Position numbers and translations under genes: made by a program. From the NCBI RefSeq assembly GCF_000190535.1, contig NC_015160.1, positions 434,001-498,000 of the forward strand: 64,000 bases of DNA, given 5' to 3'. This DNA comes from Odoribacter splanchnicus DSM 20712 (lineage in GTDB: Bacteria > Bacteroidota > Bacteroidia > Bacteroidales > Marinifilaceae). Shown here one piece after another: positions 1 through 8,453 of this stretch (position 1 is the first letter of the stretch; the number at the start of each line of letters is the position of its first letter). The notes beneath the pieces were generated by a model. It was not told the DNA's origin and made no database searches. It saw nothing but the letters and a program-made list of their open reading frames with translations.

Positions 1-2
1 AA

Positions 3-68
3 ACGATCAAGCATACCAAAAACCTGAATCCTGAATTATTGAATCTGGTGCGGATTCTGTCTATTTAA
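3..68 (+). CDS. 3' end of an unidentified gene (cut by window edge)
   Basis: An open frame enters from the left edge and stops at TAA 66-68, leaving a 21-residue C-terminus that ends LNPELLNLVRILSI. The fragment is too short to assign to a family. The main support that it is a real gene end is the terminator hairpin that begins 22 bp after the stop codon. Confidence 0.4.
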   Translation, partial: TIKHTKNLNPELLNLVRILSI

Positions 69-90
69 TAGAATCTGGTCTTGGTAATGA

Positions 91-131
91 AATAACGGTA
101 GGAGCATCCCGCTTTCTTACCGTTATTTTTG
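91..131 (+). terminator. Rho-independent terminator before priA
   Basis: The arms AATAACGGTA (91-100) and TACCGTTATT (118-127) form a perfect 10-bp stem with a 17-nt loop, followed by a T-rich stretch. It sits between the partial upstream gene and priA, so priA probably has its own promoter in 131-198. No clear TAnnTTTG box is seen there. Confidence 0.7.
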
Positions 132-198
132 TTATTATTGCATGATGAATGAGTTCTCATTCGGGTATTTTGTGAATAAATGGTATTAAAATATTTTT

Positions 199-2631
199 AT
201 GCGATATGCTGATGTCATCGTGCCCCTGGCGGTAGAAGGAATGTATACCTATACGGTGCCTGTGTCTCTGGAAAGCGAGGTTCGCGAGGGTACATTGGTA
301 TTGGTGTCGTTTGCCGGTAACAAGCGGTATACCGCTTTGGTCGGTCGTATACATGACCAGGCGCCTGTCGGATATCAGGTAAAGCCTATCGAGGATGTCA
401 TCGAGAAACAGGTTTCGTTTTCGGCTCTGCACCTGAGGTTTTTATTGTGGCTCGGCGGGTACTATATGGCCACTCCCGGCGAAGTGATGAAGGCGGCTTT
501 ACCGGTGGCTTTCCGTTTGGAGAGTTTTACCAGCATTACCCGTACCACGGAGGAAGTGGATTATGCGGGGTTGACTACGAACGAAAAAATCTTACTCCGA
601 TTTTTACAGCCTGGCGAATATGTTTCGCTGAAAGAAGCGGAGAAATATCTGAAAATTAAAAACGGGCTTCCGTTGGTGAGAAATCTGTTGGCCCGGAATT
701 ACATCCAGATTAAAGAAACAGTGGACGACTTGTTCCGGGAAAAAAAGGAGCGTATCGTCACTTGGGCAAAAGAGTATACAGAGGAAGAATTGGGGGCGTT
801 GTTGGATCGCTTGAAAAGAGCACCGGCCCAATATGCTATGCTTTGCAGATGGATTGAATGGGGTAAAACTGAAATCGAAAAAGGGGAGTGGTTGCGTTTG
901 ACCGGACAATCGGCCGCTACACTCAAAGGATTGTGTGACAGAGCGATTTTGAAGGTCGAAGAAAGAAAGATAAGTCGGTTGGGAGGAGACGGAGACGCCG
1001 GAGGAAGTTCTTGGCAGCTCAATGCAGAACAACAGGGCGCTTTAGGGCGCATCCGGGATTTTTTCCTTGAAAAAGATTGTGTTTTGTTGCAAGGGGTGAC
1101 CTCTTCCGGGAAAACGGAGGTATATATTCGTCTGATACAGGAATATCTGAATCGGGGACAGCAGGTGTTGTATATGCTGCCCGAGATCGCTTTAACCGTA
1201 CAGATCGTAAGACGGTTGCAACGGGTTTTCGGTGACCGTATCGGAATTTATCATTCCGGTATGTCGGATAATATGCGCGCTGAATTGTGGCGGAAGCAAT
1301 GTAGCGACGAACCTTTTCAATTGATACTCGGAGTCCGTTCGTCGATCTTTCTGCCTTTTCGGAATCTGGGATTGATTATTGTGGATGAGGAACATGACGC
1401 TTCTTACAAACAAAAAGAACCTGCACCCCGTTATAATGGCCGGGATGCTGCGGTTATGCTGGGGAAATTGTCGGAAGCCAGAGTCCTGTTAGGGTCGGCG
1501 ACGCCTTCTTTCGAGTCTTTTCAACATGCGCTTACCGGAAAATATGGGTATGTACAGATGAACAGCCGTTATGGTGGAATTCAGATGCCCGAAATTCGTT
1601 TGGCCGATGTGGGAGAATACCGGCGTAAAAAGCTGATGAAAGGTAGTTTCTCTCCCTTATTGCTGGAAGAGATGGAGAAAGTGCTGAGCGAACACAAACA
1701 GGTTATTTTATTTCAGAATCGCAGAGGTTATTCTTCCTATGTACAATGTGACCGTTGCGGGGAAATCCCGAAATGCCGTTATTGCGATGTGAGTCTGACC
1801 TATTATAAGCAGCGCCATGTACTCGTTTGCCGTTATTGCGGGGCTATCGTGTCGATGAGCGACCGTTGTTCGGTTTGCGGGGAGGGGCATTACCGGGAAA
1901 GAACACCCGGAACGGAGCGGATAGAGGAAGAAGTATTACGGCTTTTCCCGCAGGCCCGGGTAGCCCGGATGGACCTGGACGTGATGAGTAGTAAGTCTCG
2001 TTTCAGGAGTGTCATCGAAGATTTTGAACAGGGGAAGACCGATATCCTGATCGGGACTCAAATGGTCACTAAAGGCCTGGATTTTGCAAATGTCAAGCTG
2101 GTCGGAGTGATAGATGCCGATAGTATGGTCAATTTCCCGGATTTCAGGGCGGAGGAACGGGTTTATTGTATGTTGATGCAGGTTAGCGGGCGTAGTGGAC
2201 GGAAAGGTGACCGGGGGAAAGTGGTTATTCAGGCGGCGGATGTTAAAAACAGAGTGTATACCATGCTGACCGATGGGAATTACCGGACGTTTTTCGAGCA
2301 ATTGGCTGCAGAACGGGAGTTGTTTGTATATCCTCCCTTCGGCCGGATGATTCAGGTGGAACTAAGACATAAAGAGGTGGTACCTTTACGGAATGCCGCT
2401 AACCGGCTGGCTGTCCGTTTGCGCGGGCAGCTGGGCAAACGGGTGTGTGGGCCTGCTGTTCCGGAGATTAGTAAAATCGGTGGGTATCATCGGCTGATTT
2501 TGTTATTGAAGCTGGAAAACGGAATCTCTTGTTCGGGGGTGAAAAACAGGCTTCTTGAAGAAATCAGAATATTGAAACAAGAAAAACAGTGGGGAGCACT
2601 TCGGGTCATTTGTGATGTGGATCCTCAATAA
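199..2631 (+). CDS. priA: Primosomal protein N' (replication restart helicase PriA)
   Basis: The 810-residue product is a superfamily 2 helicase that reloads the replisome at stalled forks. It has an N-terminal 3'-DNA-binding domain (MRYADVIVPLAVEG, about residues 1-100), Walker A GVTSSGKTEVY near 298, a DEEH box near 396, and the helicase C-terminal motifs. A zinc-binding insertion at about 515-560 contains the cysteine pairs CDRCG, CRYC, CRYCG and CSVCG. Length and domain order are normal for PriA. The ATG at 199 is chosen because the conserved N-terminus begins right there. The gene stands alone between a terminator and a decayed region. Confidence 0.97.
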   Translation: MRYADVIVPLAVEGMYTYTVPVSLESEVREGTLVLVSFAGNKRYTALVGRIHDQAPVGYQVKPIEDVIEKQVSFSALHLRFLLWLGGYYMATPGEVMKAALPVAFRLESFTSITRTTEEVDYAGLTTNEKILLRFLQPGEYVSLKEAEKYLKIKNGLPLVRNLLARNYIQIKETVDDLFREKKERIVTWAKEYTEEELGALLDRLKRAPAQYAMLCRWIEWGKTEIEKGEWLRLTGQSAATLKGLCDRAILKVEERKISRLGGDGDAGGSSWQLNAEQQGALGRIRDFFLEKDCVLLQGVTSSGKTEVYIRLIQEYLNRGQQVLYMLPEIALTVQIVRRLQRVFGDRIGIYHSGMSDNMRAELWRKQCSDEPFQLILGVRSSIFLPFRNLGLIIVDEEHDASYKQKEPAPRYNGRDAAVMLGKLSEARVLLGSATPSFESFQHALTGKYGYVQMNSRYGGIQMPEIRLADVGEYRRKKLMKGSFSPLLLEEMEKVLSEHKQVILFQNRRGYSSYVQCDRCGEIPKCRYCDVSLTYYKQRHVLVCRYCGAIVSMSDRCSVCGEGHYRERTPGTERIEEEVLRLFPQARVARMDLDVMSSKSRFRSVIEDFEQGKTDILIGTQMVTKGLDFANVKLVGVIDADSMVNFPDFRAEERVYCMLMQVSGRSGRKGDRGKVVIQAADVKNRVYTMLTDGNYRTFFEQLAAERELFVYPPFGRMIQVELRHKEVVPLRNAANRLAVRLRGQLGKRVCGPAVPEISKIGGYHRLILLLKLENGISCSGVKNRLLEEIRILKQEKQWGALRVICDVDPQ

Positions 2632-2643
2632 AAGAGTGAAGTT

Positions 2644-2718
2644 ATGAATACAAAAGGGTGTAAATTTGTTTTAGGAATTATTTTGTCGCATCTGTTGCGA
2701 ATCTCTGCTTCTGCTTAG
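2644..2718 (+). pseudogene. Orphan signal-peptide-like 24-codon ORF
   Basis: A short frame reads MNTKGCKFVLGIILSHLLRI and then SASA before a stop. It has a positive n-region, a hydrophobic core and a small-residue end, like a signal peptide with no protein attached. It lies directly upstream of a fragment resembling a glycoside hydrolase, so the two may be pieces of one decayed secreted enzyme. It may also be chance coding. Confidence 0.25.
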
Positions 2719-2770
2719 TTTTTTTCGGATTCCTGCAGATAAACGGTAAGAAAAGGTTTTTCTTTATTTT

Positions 2771-2866
2771 GAAGGGATTTATAACCGGAGTGAGATCTAT
2801 GTGAACGGTCATTTACTGGGAAAGAGGCCGGGTGGGTATTGGAACATCCCGGGCTTTATCGGTTGA
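2771..2866 (+). pseudogene. Glycoside hydrolase family 2-like remnant
   Basis: One frame reads EGIYNRSEIYVNGHLLGKRP and then GGYWNIPGFIG before TGA. The phrase NRSEIYVNGHLLGKRPGGY strongly resembles the sugar-binding jelly-roll domain of family 2 beta-galactosidases, where N-x-x-x-v-y-v-N-G-x-x-l-G-x-r-p-x-G-Y is typical. No start codon or flanking domains remain in frame. Another frame just downstream (LKTTGLRLFTFDPGKIY) is unassigned. The whole 2632-3005 interval otherwise holds no gene. Confidence 0.4.
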
Positions 2867-3005
2867 AGACTACTGGTTTGCGTTTATTTACTTTCGATCC
2901 GGGTAAAATTTACTTTTCCACTGTTGAAATCCGCGGAAAAACGATCATGGGGATTGTTTATGTAAATTATTTTAACCAATATTGCAGTTCAGTAACGTCT
3001 GTGCT

Positions 3006-3584
3006 ATGAGTGGTGACGGTGATGAAGTTTTATATGCAGAATTGGCAGGAGATTTAAGGCGACGGTCTCATCGGGCTTTTGAGCGGATTTTCAAGGAAAT
3101 GGGACCCCGGTTATATCGTTTTGCCTTCTCTTATCTTATGAATGCGGAGATGGCGGAGGATGTGGTGCAGGATACGTTTATGCATTTTTGGTCTGTTCTG
3201 GGAACGCTGCCGGAGGATACACGGGTGAGTACTTATCTTTATGCTTCGGTGAAAAATTCCTGCCTGAATTATTACAAGCATCTCCGTGTGGAAGATACCA
3301 ACCGGACAAAACTTACCGAAGCCTTGATTTATATGGGGTCCCTGCAATACGAAGAGGGAGAGGACCTGTTCGGAAAGGTGCAGGACTGCTTGCGTAAACT
3401 TCCGGAGCAACAGCGCAAGGTGCTTGAAATGAAGATTTTCAGGGATATGAGCTATAAGGAGATTGCCAGAGAACTGAACCTTTCGGAAGTCACTGTGCAT
3501 ACCCATGTCAAGAGGGCCTACAAAGCTATACGGGAGGCATTGCCTGTGGTGTATTTCTTATGGTCTGTCTTGGGTAAAATTTAA
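3006..3584 (+). CDS. ECF sigma factor (FecI-like)
   Basis: The 192-residue product is a sigma-70 family factor of the extracytoplasmic-function type. Region 2 (AFERIFKEMGPRLYRFAFSY, with AEDVVQDTFMHFWS) lies in the first half. Region 4 (KVLEMKIFRDMSYKEIAREL, with SEVTVHTHVKRAYKAIREA) lies in the second half. A TTG at 2982 could extend it by eight residues, but ATG 3006 is preferred. It is followed by fecR and a susC with an STN domain, the usual set for cell-surface signalling in Bacteroidota, so it should activate that operon when the outer-membrane receptor is loaded. Confidence 0.92.
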   Translation: MSGDGDEVLYAELAGDLRRRSHRAFERIFKEMGPRLYRFAFSYLMNAEMAEDVVQDTFMHFWSVLGTLPEDTRVSTYLYASVKNSCLNYYKHLRVEDTNRTKLTEALIYMGSLQYEEGEDLFGKVQDCLRKLPEQQRKVLEMKIFRDMSYKEIARELNLSEVTVHTHVKRAYKAIREALPVVYFLWSVLGKI

Positions 3585-3803
3585 AGGATTCCATTTCCGG
3601 ATCAGTGTTATTCAGCTATTTCGTATTATTCTTCAAAATGTTGACCGGAGGTATTATTGTGTGTGGTTGGTGGAATCTTATTTCTTTCTGAATGGTTCGG
3701 GCTATCGGACATATTTTTACTAAAATTAAAAAAAATATGCTTTTTCTTGTCCCCTGTTTTTGTGTAAGGTTGTTTTACTTATAAAGACGGTTAATGACGA
3801 GGT

Positions 3804-4955
3804 ATGGAAATAGATAAAATCAAAAAAGTAATGATGGGAAAAGCTTCCCGGGAGGAAAGGGAGGAAGTGGAATCCTGGGCAGGCGGGTCGGCTGAACGGA
3901 AGCGATTTGTGGAAGATGCCCGGGGGTTCTATGCCGGGGAGGAAATCCCCGATGGGGAAATAGAACAGCGGATGCGGCGGATTTGGCAGACGATGCCTGT
4001 GTCTATATGGCGTCGCAGGATGATTTTCCGTTGGGCTGCTGCTGCGGCTTGTGTTTTTTTGGCGGTAGGGATCGCTTGGAGCGTATGGTTGCCGGGTACG
4101 CGTGAAGGCAGGGTGGTGCCGGATGGGCAGGAACAGGGGGTACAGGCGGTGCAGTTGCTGTTGTCCGATGGTAGCAGGCATGAACTCGGGCCCTGTAGGT
4201 TGTCCGGTTCGATTCCCGGATTCCGTGTGGATACGGGGGGAGTGATCCGGCAGGAAGCGGTGGAAAGCAGAACGGGAGGAGATACCGTTCGTTATGGCGA
4301 AATCATGGTGCCGCGGGGCGGGGAGTATAGGATGGTGCTGGCCGACGGGACACGGGTGATGTTGAATGCAGAGACGCGGCTGCGGTTTCCGGAGGCTTTC
4401 GGAGACGGCGAACGCAGGGTCTTTCTGGAAGGCGAGGCTTATTTCGAGGTGGCGAAGGAAAGAGAACGCCCGTTTTGGGTGGATTTCCGCGAGGGGACGG
4501 TGCGGGTATTGGGTACACAGTTTAACGTGAAAGCGTATGGGGGAGAGGAAGCTGTGGCTACCTTGGTTCATGGGAAGGTGGAAGTGGCCAGGGGCCAGGA
4601 GGCTGTTGTGTTACAACCCGGCGAGCAATGCCGGATCGCAGCCGGTGAAGCGCATGCGCTGATCGTGGGTAAGGCCGACCTGGTGTCCACATTGGCTTGG
4701 AAAAATGGGGAGTTCGTATTCAAGGACGCTTCGTTGGACCAGGTGATCGACGAATTGGCACGTTGGTATAATGTGGAAATGGTGTACGACCACAGCTTGT
4801 TCCGGGAATCGCGGGTACACATTTATATGAACCGTTCTCAGACGCTCGACGAGGCGCTGGATATGCTTTCCAAGGCATGGAACATCCGTTATGAACGGCA
4901 AGGAACAAAGGTCTGGCTTGGGGAGTGGCATACCGGTGGGACTGATAGCGATTGA
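3804..4955 (+). CDS. FecR-family anti-sigma factor
   Basis: The 383-residue inner-membrane protein has a cytoplasmic N-terminal part that should hold the sigma factor, and one membrane segment around residues 76-95 (FRWAAAAACVFLAVGIAWSV). A periplasmic FecR domain follows, with YGEIMVPRGGEYRMVLADGT, EGEAYFEVAKE and VLGTQFNVKAYG. A C-terminal DUF4974 domain (LDQVIDELARWYNVEMVYD) resembles an STN fold. It should pass a signal from the STN domain of the downstream SusC to the upstream sigma factor. The gene is noticeably G-rich compared with the later part of susC. Confidence 0.93.
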   Translation: MEIDKIKKVMMGKASREEREEVESWAGGSAERKRFVEDARGFYAGEEIPDGEIEQRMRRIWQTMPVSIWRRRMIFRWAAAAACVFLAVGIAWSVWLPGTREGRVVPDGQEQGVQAVQLLLSDGSRHELGPCRLSGSIPGFRVDTGGVIRQEAVESRTGGDTVRYGEIMVPRGGEYRMVLADGTRVMLNAETRLRFPEAFGDGERRVFLEGEAYFEVAKERERPFWVDFREGTVRVLGTQFNVKAYGGEEAVATLVHGKVEVARGQEAVVLQPGEQCRIAAGEAHALIVGKADLVSTLAWKNGEFVFKDASLDQVIDELARWYNVEMVYDHSLFRESRVHIYMNRSQTLDEALDMLSKAWNIRYERQGTKVWLGEWHTGGTDSD

Positions 4956-5008
4956 AATAGTTTAATTTAAGGTTACGCAAAAGGCGATACCTTCCGATAG
5001 ATTAAGAA

Positions 5009-5039
5009 ACACGGGCGATGCTGACTCCATCTCCCGTGT
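5009..5039 (+). other. Stem-loop in the susC leader
   Basis: ACACGGG (5009-5015) pairs with CCCGTGT (5033-5039), with a smaller inner GATG/CATC pairing. It lies 47 nt before the susC start codon and is not followed by a T run. It is more likely a leader structure or operator than a terminator. No function can be assigned. Confidence 0.35.
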
Positions 5040-5085
5040 ACAGGATTGCCGATTGCTCAACAATCACTTTTAATTTTACAAACAT

Positions 5086-7773
5086 ATGAAAAAAAATTAT
5101 CTAAGGCAAATTTCCTGCTTGGGAAGGATGGTCCTGAAATGGTGGCTCTGCCTGTTGCTGGGAGGAATGTTGAATCTTCCGGCTACCGCCCAGCAGAAAA
5201 CGGCACCCCGGGTCAACCTGAAGGTTGAAAAAACATCTTTGATCCGTGCGATCGAAGCATTGCGCAGTCAGACGCGTTATAATTTTCTGTTCAATTCTAA
5301 GGACTTGCAGCCCTATACGGATATTTCCGTGCATTTACAGTCGGTGACGCTGCAACAGGCGCTCGATAGTCTGCTTATCGGGCGGAAGACGGGACTGGAG
5401 TATACCATTGAGGGAGAAACAGTGGTGATCCGGAAAAAACAGACGCAGGAGCAACAGTGTACAGTGAACGGCCGGGTGACCGATAACCGGGGACAGGCGT
5501 TACCGGGAGTGACGGTGTTGGTGAAAGGAACTACTATGGGCACGGTTACCGATGTTGATGGCAACTATAAAATTTCTTTACCTAAGATAGGTTTGACTTT
5601 ACGGTTTTCATTTTTAGGGATGGGAACTCAGGAAATTGTGGTTACCGGTCCGGAGTGTAATGTAATTTTGGAAGAAGAACAGAATAGTCTGGAAGAAGCA
5701 GTGGTGGTTGGATATGGTGTTGTAAAGAAAAAAGATTTGACCGGTTCTGTTTCCAGTGTAGATACTCGTTTGATTGAAGAGTCTGCTGCCGCAGACATTG
5801 GTACTATTATTCAGGGACAGGTGTCGGGGCTCCATATTCTGACCGGTAGTGGTGCTCCCGGTGAAGAAGTACAGATACAAATCAGGGGATGTGCTTCCTT
5901 ATCCGGGAATACTTCACCTCTGATTGTTGTCGATGAGGTACCTATGCCTTCCGATTTCTCTATCAATCAGCTGAACCCTTCTGATATTAAAAGTATTGAT
6001 GTATTGAAGGGTGGATCTTCATCGGCAATCTATGGTTCCCGGGCATCTGCCGGAGTGATTTTAATCACGATGAAAAAGGGAAGCCGGAATGAGAAACCGT
6101 TGATCAGTTACGATTATACCTTTGGAACACGTCAGTTGGTGTCAGATATTAATGTTCTGAATACAGAAGAATTTAAACTTTTGCTATTGGAAGCCACCCG
6201 TAATTCTGCCCAGGAGCAGGGGTATACGAATTTGAGTGATTATCGTTATTATAAAGACTATACCACTCCGGGATATTTTGGGGAGGTGAATACTCCCTGG
6301 ATGAAACTATTGATGCAGCCTGCCAGGGTACATAAACATAATATCAGCGTAAGGGGAGGGGGACACTCTTCCAATTATTCTGTTTCCTATGGCTTAATAG
6401 ATGAAGAGGGGATGCTGGTGAATACTTCCAACCGTCGTCATAACCTGAATTTGAACCTCGATACCGATCTCAATAAATGGTTGAAAATGGGAGTGACTTT
6501 CAGAGGGGATCTTAGTAAACGCGGACAGACGGAAAATTTTAACGTTGCTGCAGAAGCCCGGCCCGATTTACCCTGTTACAACGAAGATGGAAGTTATTAT
6601 GTTCATAAATATATGTATCAGGGAGAAGAACGGTTTGAATCTAATCCAATGATTGAAGCCAAGGAAAGAGATAATGTGAACCAGGATCTGGGGGCTAATA
6701 TTACCTCTTATTTAGTGTCCAGACCGTTCGGAGGACTGAGTCTTAGATTACAATATTCCTATAACTATAAACAAAGTAAAGGGCGGGATTTTTATCCGAG
6801 TATGACTTTATATGGGAGTGGTGGATACAAAGGACAGAAAGGTCAGTTGACGAATACAGAACGTCTGTCTGAAAATCAGGAATTGATGGGACAGATTATG
6901 TATGGGAAACGTATAAAGAAACACAATTTTGATATTACAATGGTGGGAACTTTGACAGATTCCAAAAATTCTTATGCCTCTATGACCTTTGCTGATTTTC
7001 CTGATGATAAAACTCAGACTTCAATTTGGCAGGGAGTTACTTATAAAGATCAGATGGGATATGACAAGGGTGCTCTCTTGTTACCTTACGTTGCCCGTGC
7101 TAATTATAGTTTTAATGATCGTTATTTATTGACGGTATCCTGGCGTGCAGACGGTTCGTCTCGTTTCTCTCCTGACAATCGTTGGAGTTATTTTCCTTCA
7201 TTGGCTGTAGCTTATAATTTGACAGAAGAAAAATTTCTCCGGCATAATAAAGTGATTAACTTTTTAAAATTGCGTGCCAGCGTTGGAAAGGTAGGAATGG
7301 GATATGTGGATGAATATGGCTGGAGAACATTGTATGATGCTACGGAATACCTGGATCAGCCTGCTATTGTCCCAGGATCGATGGGTAATAATAACCTGAA
7401 ATGGGAAGGAACTGTTTCTTATGAATTGGGTTTGGATTATGGATTTTTTAAGAATAACCGTATTTCAGGGACATTAGAATTCTATAAGAAAAAGACAAAA
7501 GATCTGCTCTATCGGTATACCTTGTCTCCGGGGATCGGCCTGCCTTCTGCAAATGTAAATTTTGCAGCTATAGAGAATCGGGGGATAGATTTTGACATCA
7601 ATGCTAAAATTATTCAAAGGTTATGCACCGCTCTATCAGCTTTCTGCCATCATCGCCCTGTCCTTTCTGTTGGACAGCATGGAAGCGCATTTATTCAGAG
7701 GGTATGTCTGTCAGAGATTGAAGCAACCAGCATCCATGATAACGCCGATATTTCTGCTCGGCAACACGAATAA
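5086..7773 (+). pseudogene. SusC/RagA-family TonB-dependent receptor, 3'-truncated by insertion
   Basis: About 842 codons of a SusC-type outer-membrane transporter are intact. They comprise a signal peptide, an STN domain (LKVEKTSLIRAIEALRSQTR onward, about 45-115), a carboxypeptidase-regulatory-like domain (VNGRVTDNRGQALPGVTVL), a plug with VVVGYGVVKKKDLTGSVSSV and DVLKGGSSSAIYGSRASAGV, and part of the barrel ending near NRGIDFDINAKI at about 7612. Beyond that the frame continues into unrelated DNA to a stop at 7773. About 200 residues of barrel, including the C-terminal strands needed for assembly, are missing. The STN domain fits regulation by the upstream sigma/FecR pair. Base use changes near 5570, from G-rich to A/T-richer. 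Confidence 0.92.
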
Positions 7774-7777
7774 CTAA
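7592..7777 (+). pseudogene. C-terminal remnant of an unknown hydrophobic protein at the left end of the insert
   Basis: In a different frame from susC, starting at about the junction, the DNA encodes LFKGYAPLYQLSAIIALSF, then LLDSMEAHLFRGYVCQRLK and QPASMITPIFLLGNTNN before TAA. It looks like the tail of a membrane or membrane-associated protein brought in with the insert. The first residues belong to susC sequence read out of frame. I do not recognise the family. Confidence 0.35.
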
Positions 7778-7778
7778 T

Positions 7779-7821
7779 GATTATATCTTATCTTTCCTTT
7801 TTCTTTCACTGATTATATCTT
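7779..7821 (+). repeat. 13-bp direct repeat pair
   Basis: TGATTATATCTTA occurs at 7779-7791 and again at 7809-7821, separated by a pyrimidine-rich 17-bp stretch. It lies just inside the left end of the insert. Possible roles are a recombinase arm site or a promoter duplication; nothing in the sequence decides. Confidence 0.4.
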
Positions 7822-7950
7822 ACTACATAACTACAATAAAGGATAAAGCGTTGAAAGAAAAAGGATTAACGTGTAGTAAAGTACTCGAAACAATGGTACT
7901 ACGCAGTAACTACATTTGCCTTTCTTCTTTCACCGCTTTATTACGGTTAA
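7815..7950 (+). pseudogene. Possible helix-turn-helix fragment
   Basis: An open frame with no proper start reads TTIKDKALKEKGLTCSKVLE and then TMVLRSNY. The phrase KDKALKEKGLTCSKV resembles the first helices of XRE-type DNA-binding domains, but the second helix is not recognisable. The frame then runs antisense across the hlyD-like gene. It is probably a truncated regulator left at an internal junction of the element. Weak evidence. Confidence 0.2.
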
Positions 7951-7958
7951 AAAGGAAA

Positions 7959-8438
7959 TTATATGATATTTGTTATTCTTTGGACAATCCTTTGAAGTAC
8001 GCTTTCATTGCTTACAAGTACAGATGCTGTGCCTGTCATTCCGCTGACGAGTTTATACTTGCAAGACGTTATCCTTACCTGTGCCGTGAATACGCTGCCT
8101 TCTGCCGTTTGTCGGGGTGTATGCGATGTGGCTGTTATTACACCATTTGCAACTCCGTATGTTTCTGCATCGTAACCCTCAACTTCAATGTTCGCTGTCA
8201 TTCCTCTTGCTATCGTATTCACGTATTTATAAGGAAAGTCTATTGTGCCTTGATGGGCATTTGTTATCTGCACCTTTGCACTGATGGTCTCGGGATAAGG
8301 TATAAAATATGCGCCCACCAGCAGTCCTAATATCACAAAGGTGATGATTGTGATACCATAACGGACAATCCTTGACGGTATCTCGCCAATGATATGCCTT
8401 ACCTTTTCGCTGCGAAGTTCAATCTTGCTGTCTGCCAT
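7959..8438 (-). CDS. Short HlyD-like secretion accessory protein
   Basis: The 159-residue protein has a short cytoplasmic N-terminus (IELRSEKVRHIIGEIPSRI), one membrane segment (IITFVILGLLVGAYFIPYP) and a periplasmic beta domain ending in VSGMTGTASVLVSNESVLQR, which matches the C-terminal beta-barrel part of membrane-fusion proteins. Ordinary HlyD proteins exceed 400 residues; here the lipoyl and helical-hairpin section that docks to an outer-membrane channel is absent. It may be a naturally short type found with Bacteroidota peptide exporters, or the result of an in-frame deletion after PETISAKVQITN. It lies 15 bp after the exporter gene, last in the operon. Confidence 0.75.
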   Translation of the reverse strand: MADSKIELRSEKVRHIIGEIPSRIVRYGITIITFVILGLLVGAYFIPYPETISAKVQITNAHQGTIDFPYKYVNTIARGMTANIEVEGYDAETYGVANGVITATSHTPRQTAEGSVFTAQVRITSCKYKLVSGMTGTASVLVSNESVLQRIVQRITNII

Positions 8439-8453
8439 AGTGTTTCTCTATTA

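Noticed and set aside
7851..8330. 159-codon plus-strand frame
   Set aside because: It is mainly the reverse of the hlyD-like gene; only its first codons may be a helix-turn-helix fragment, listed separately.
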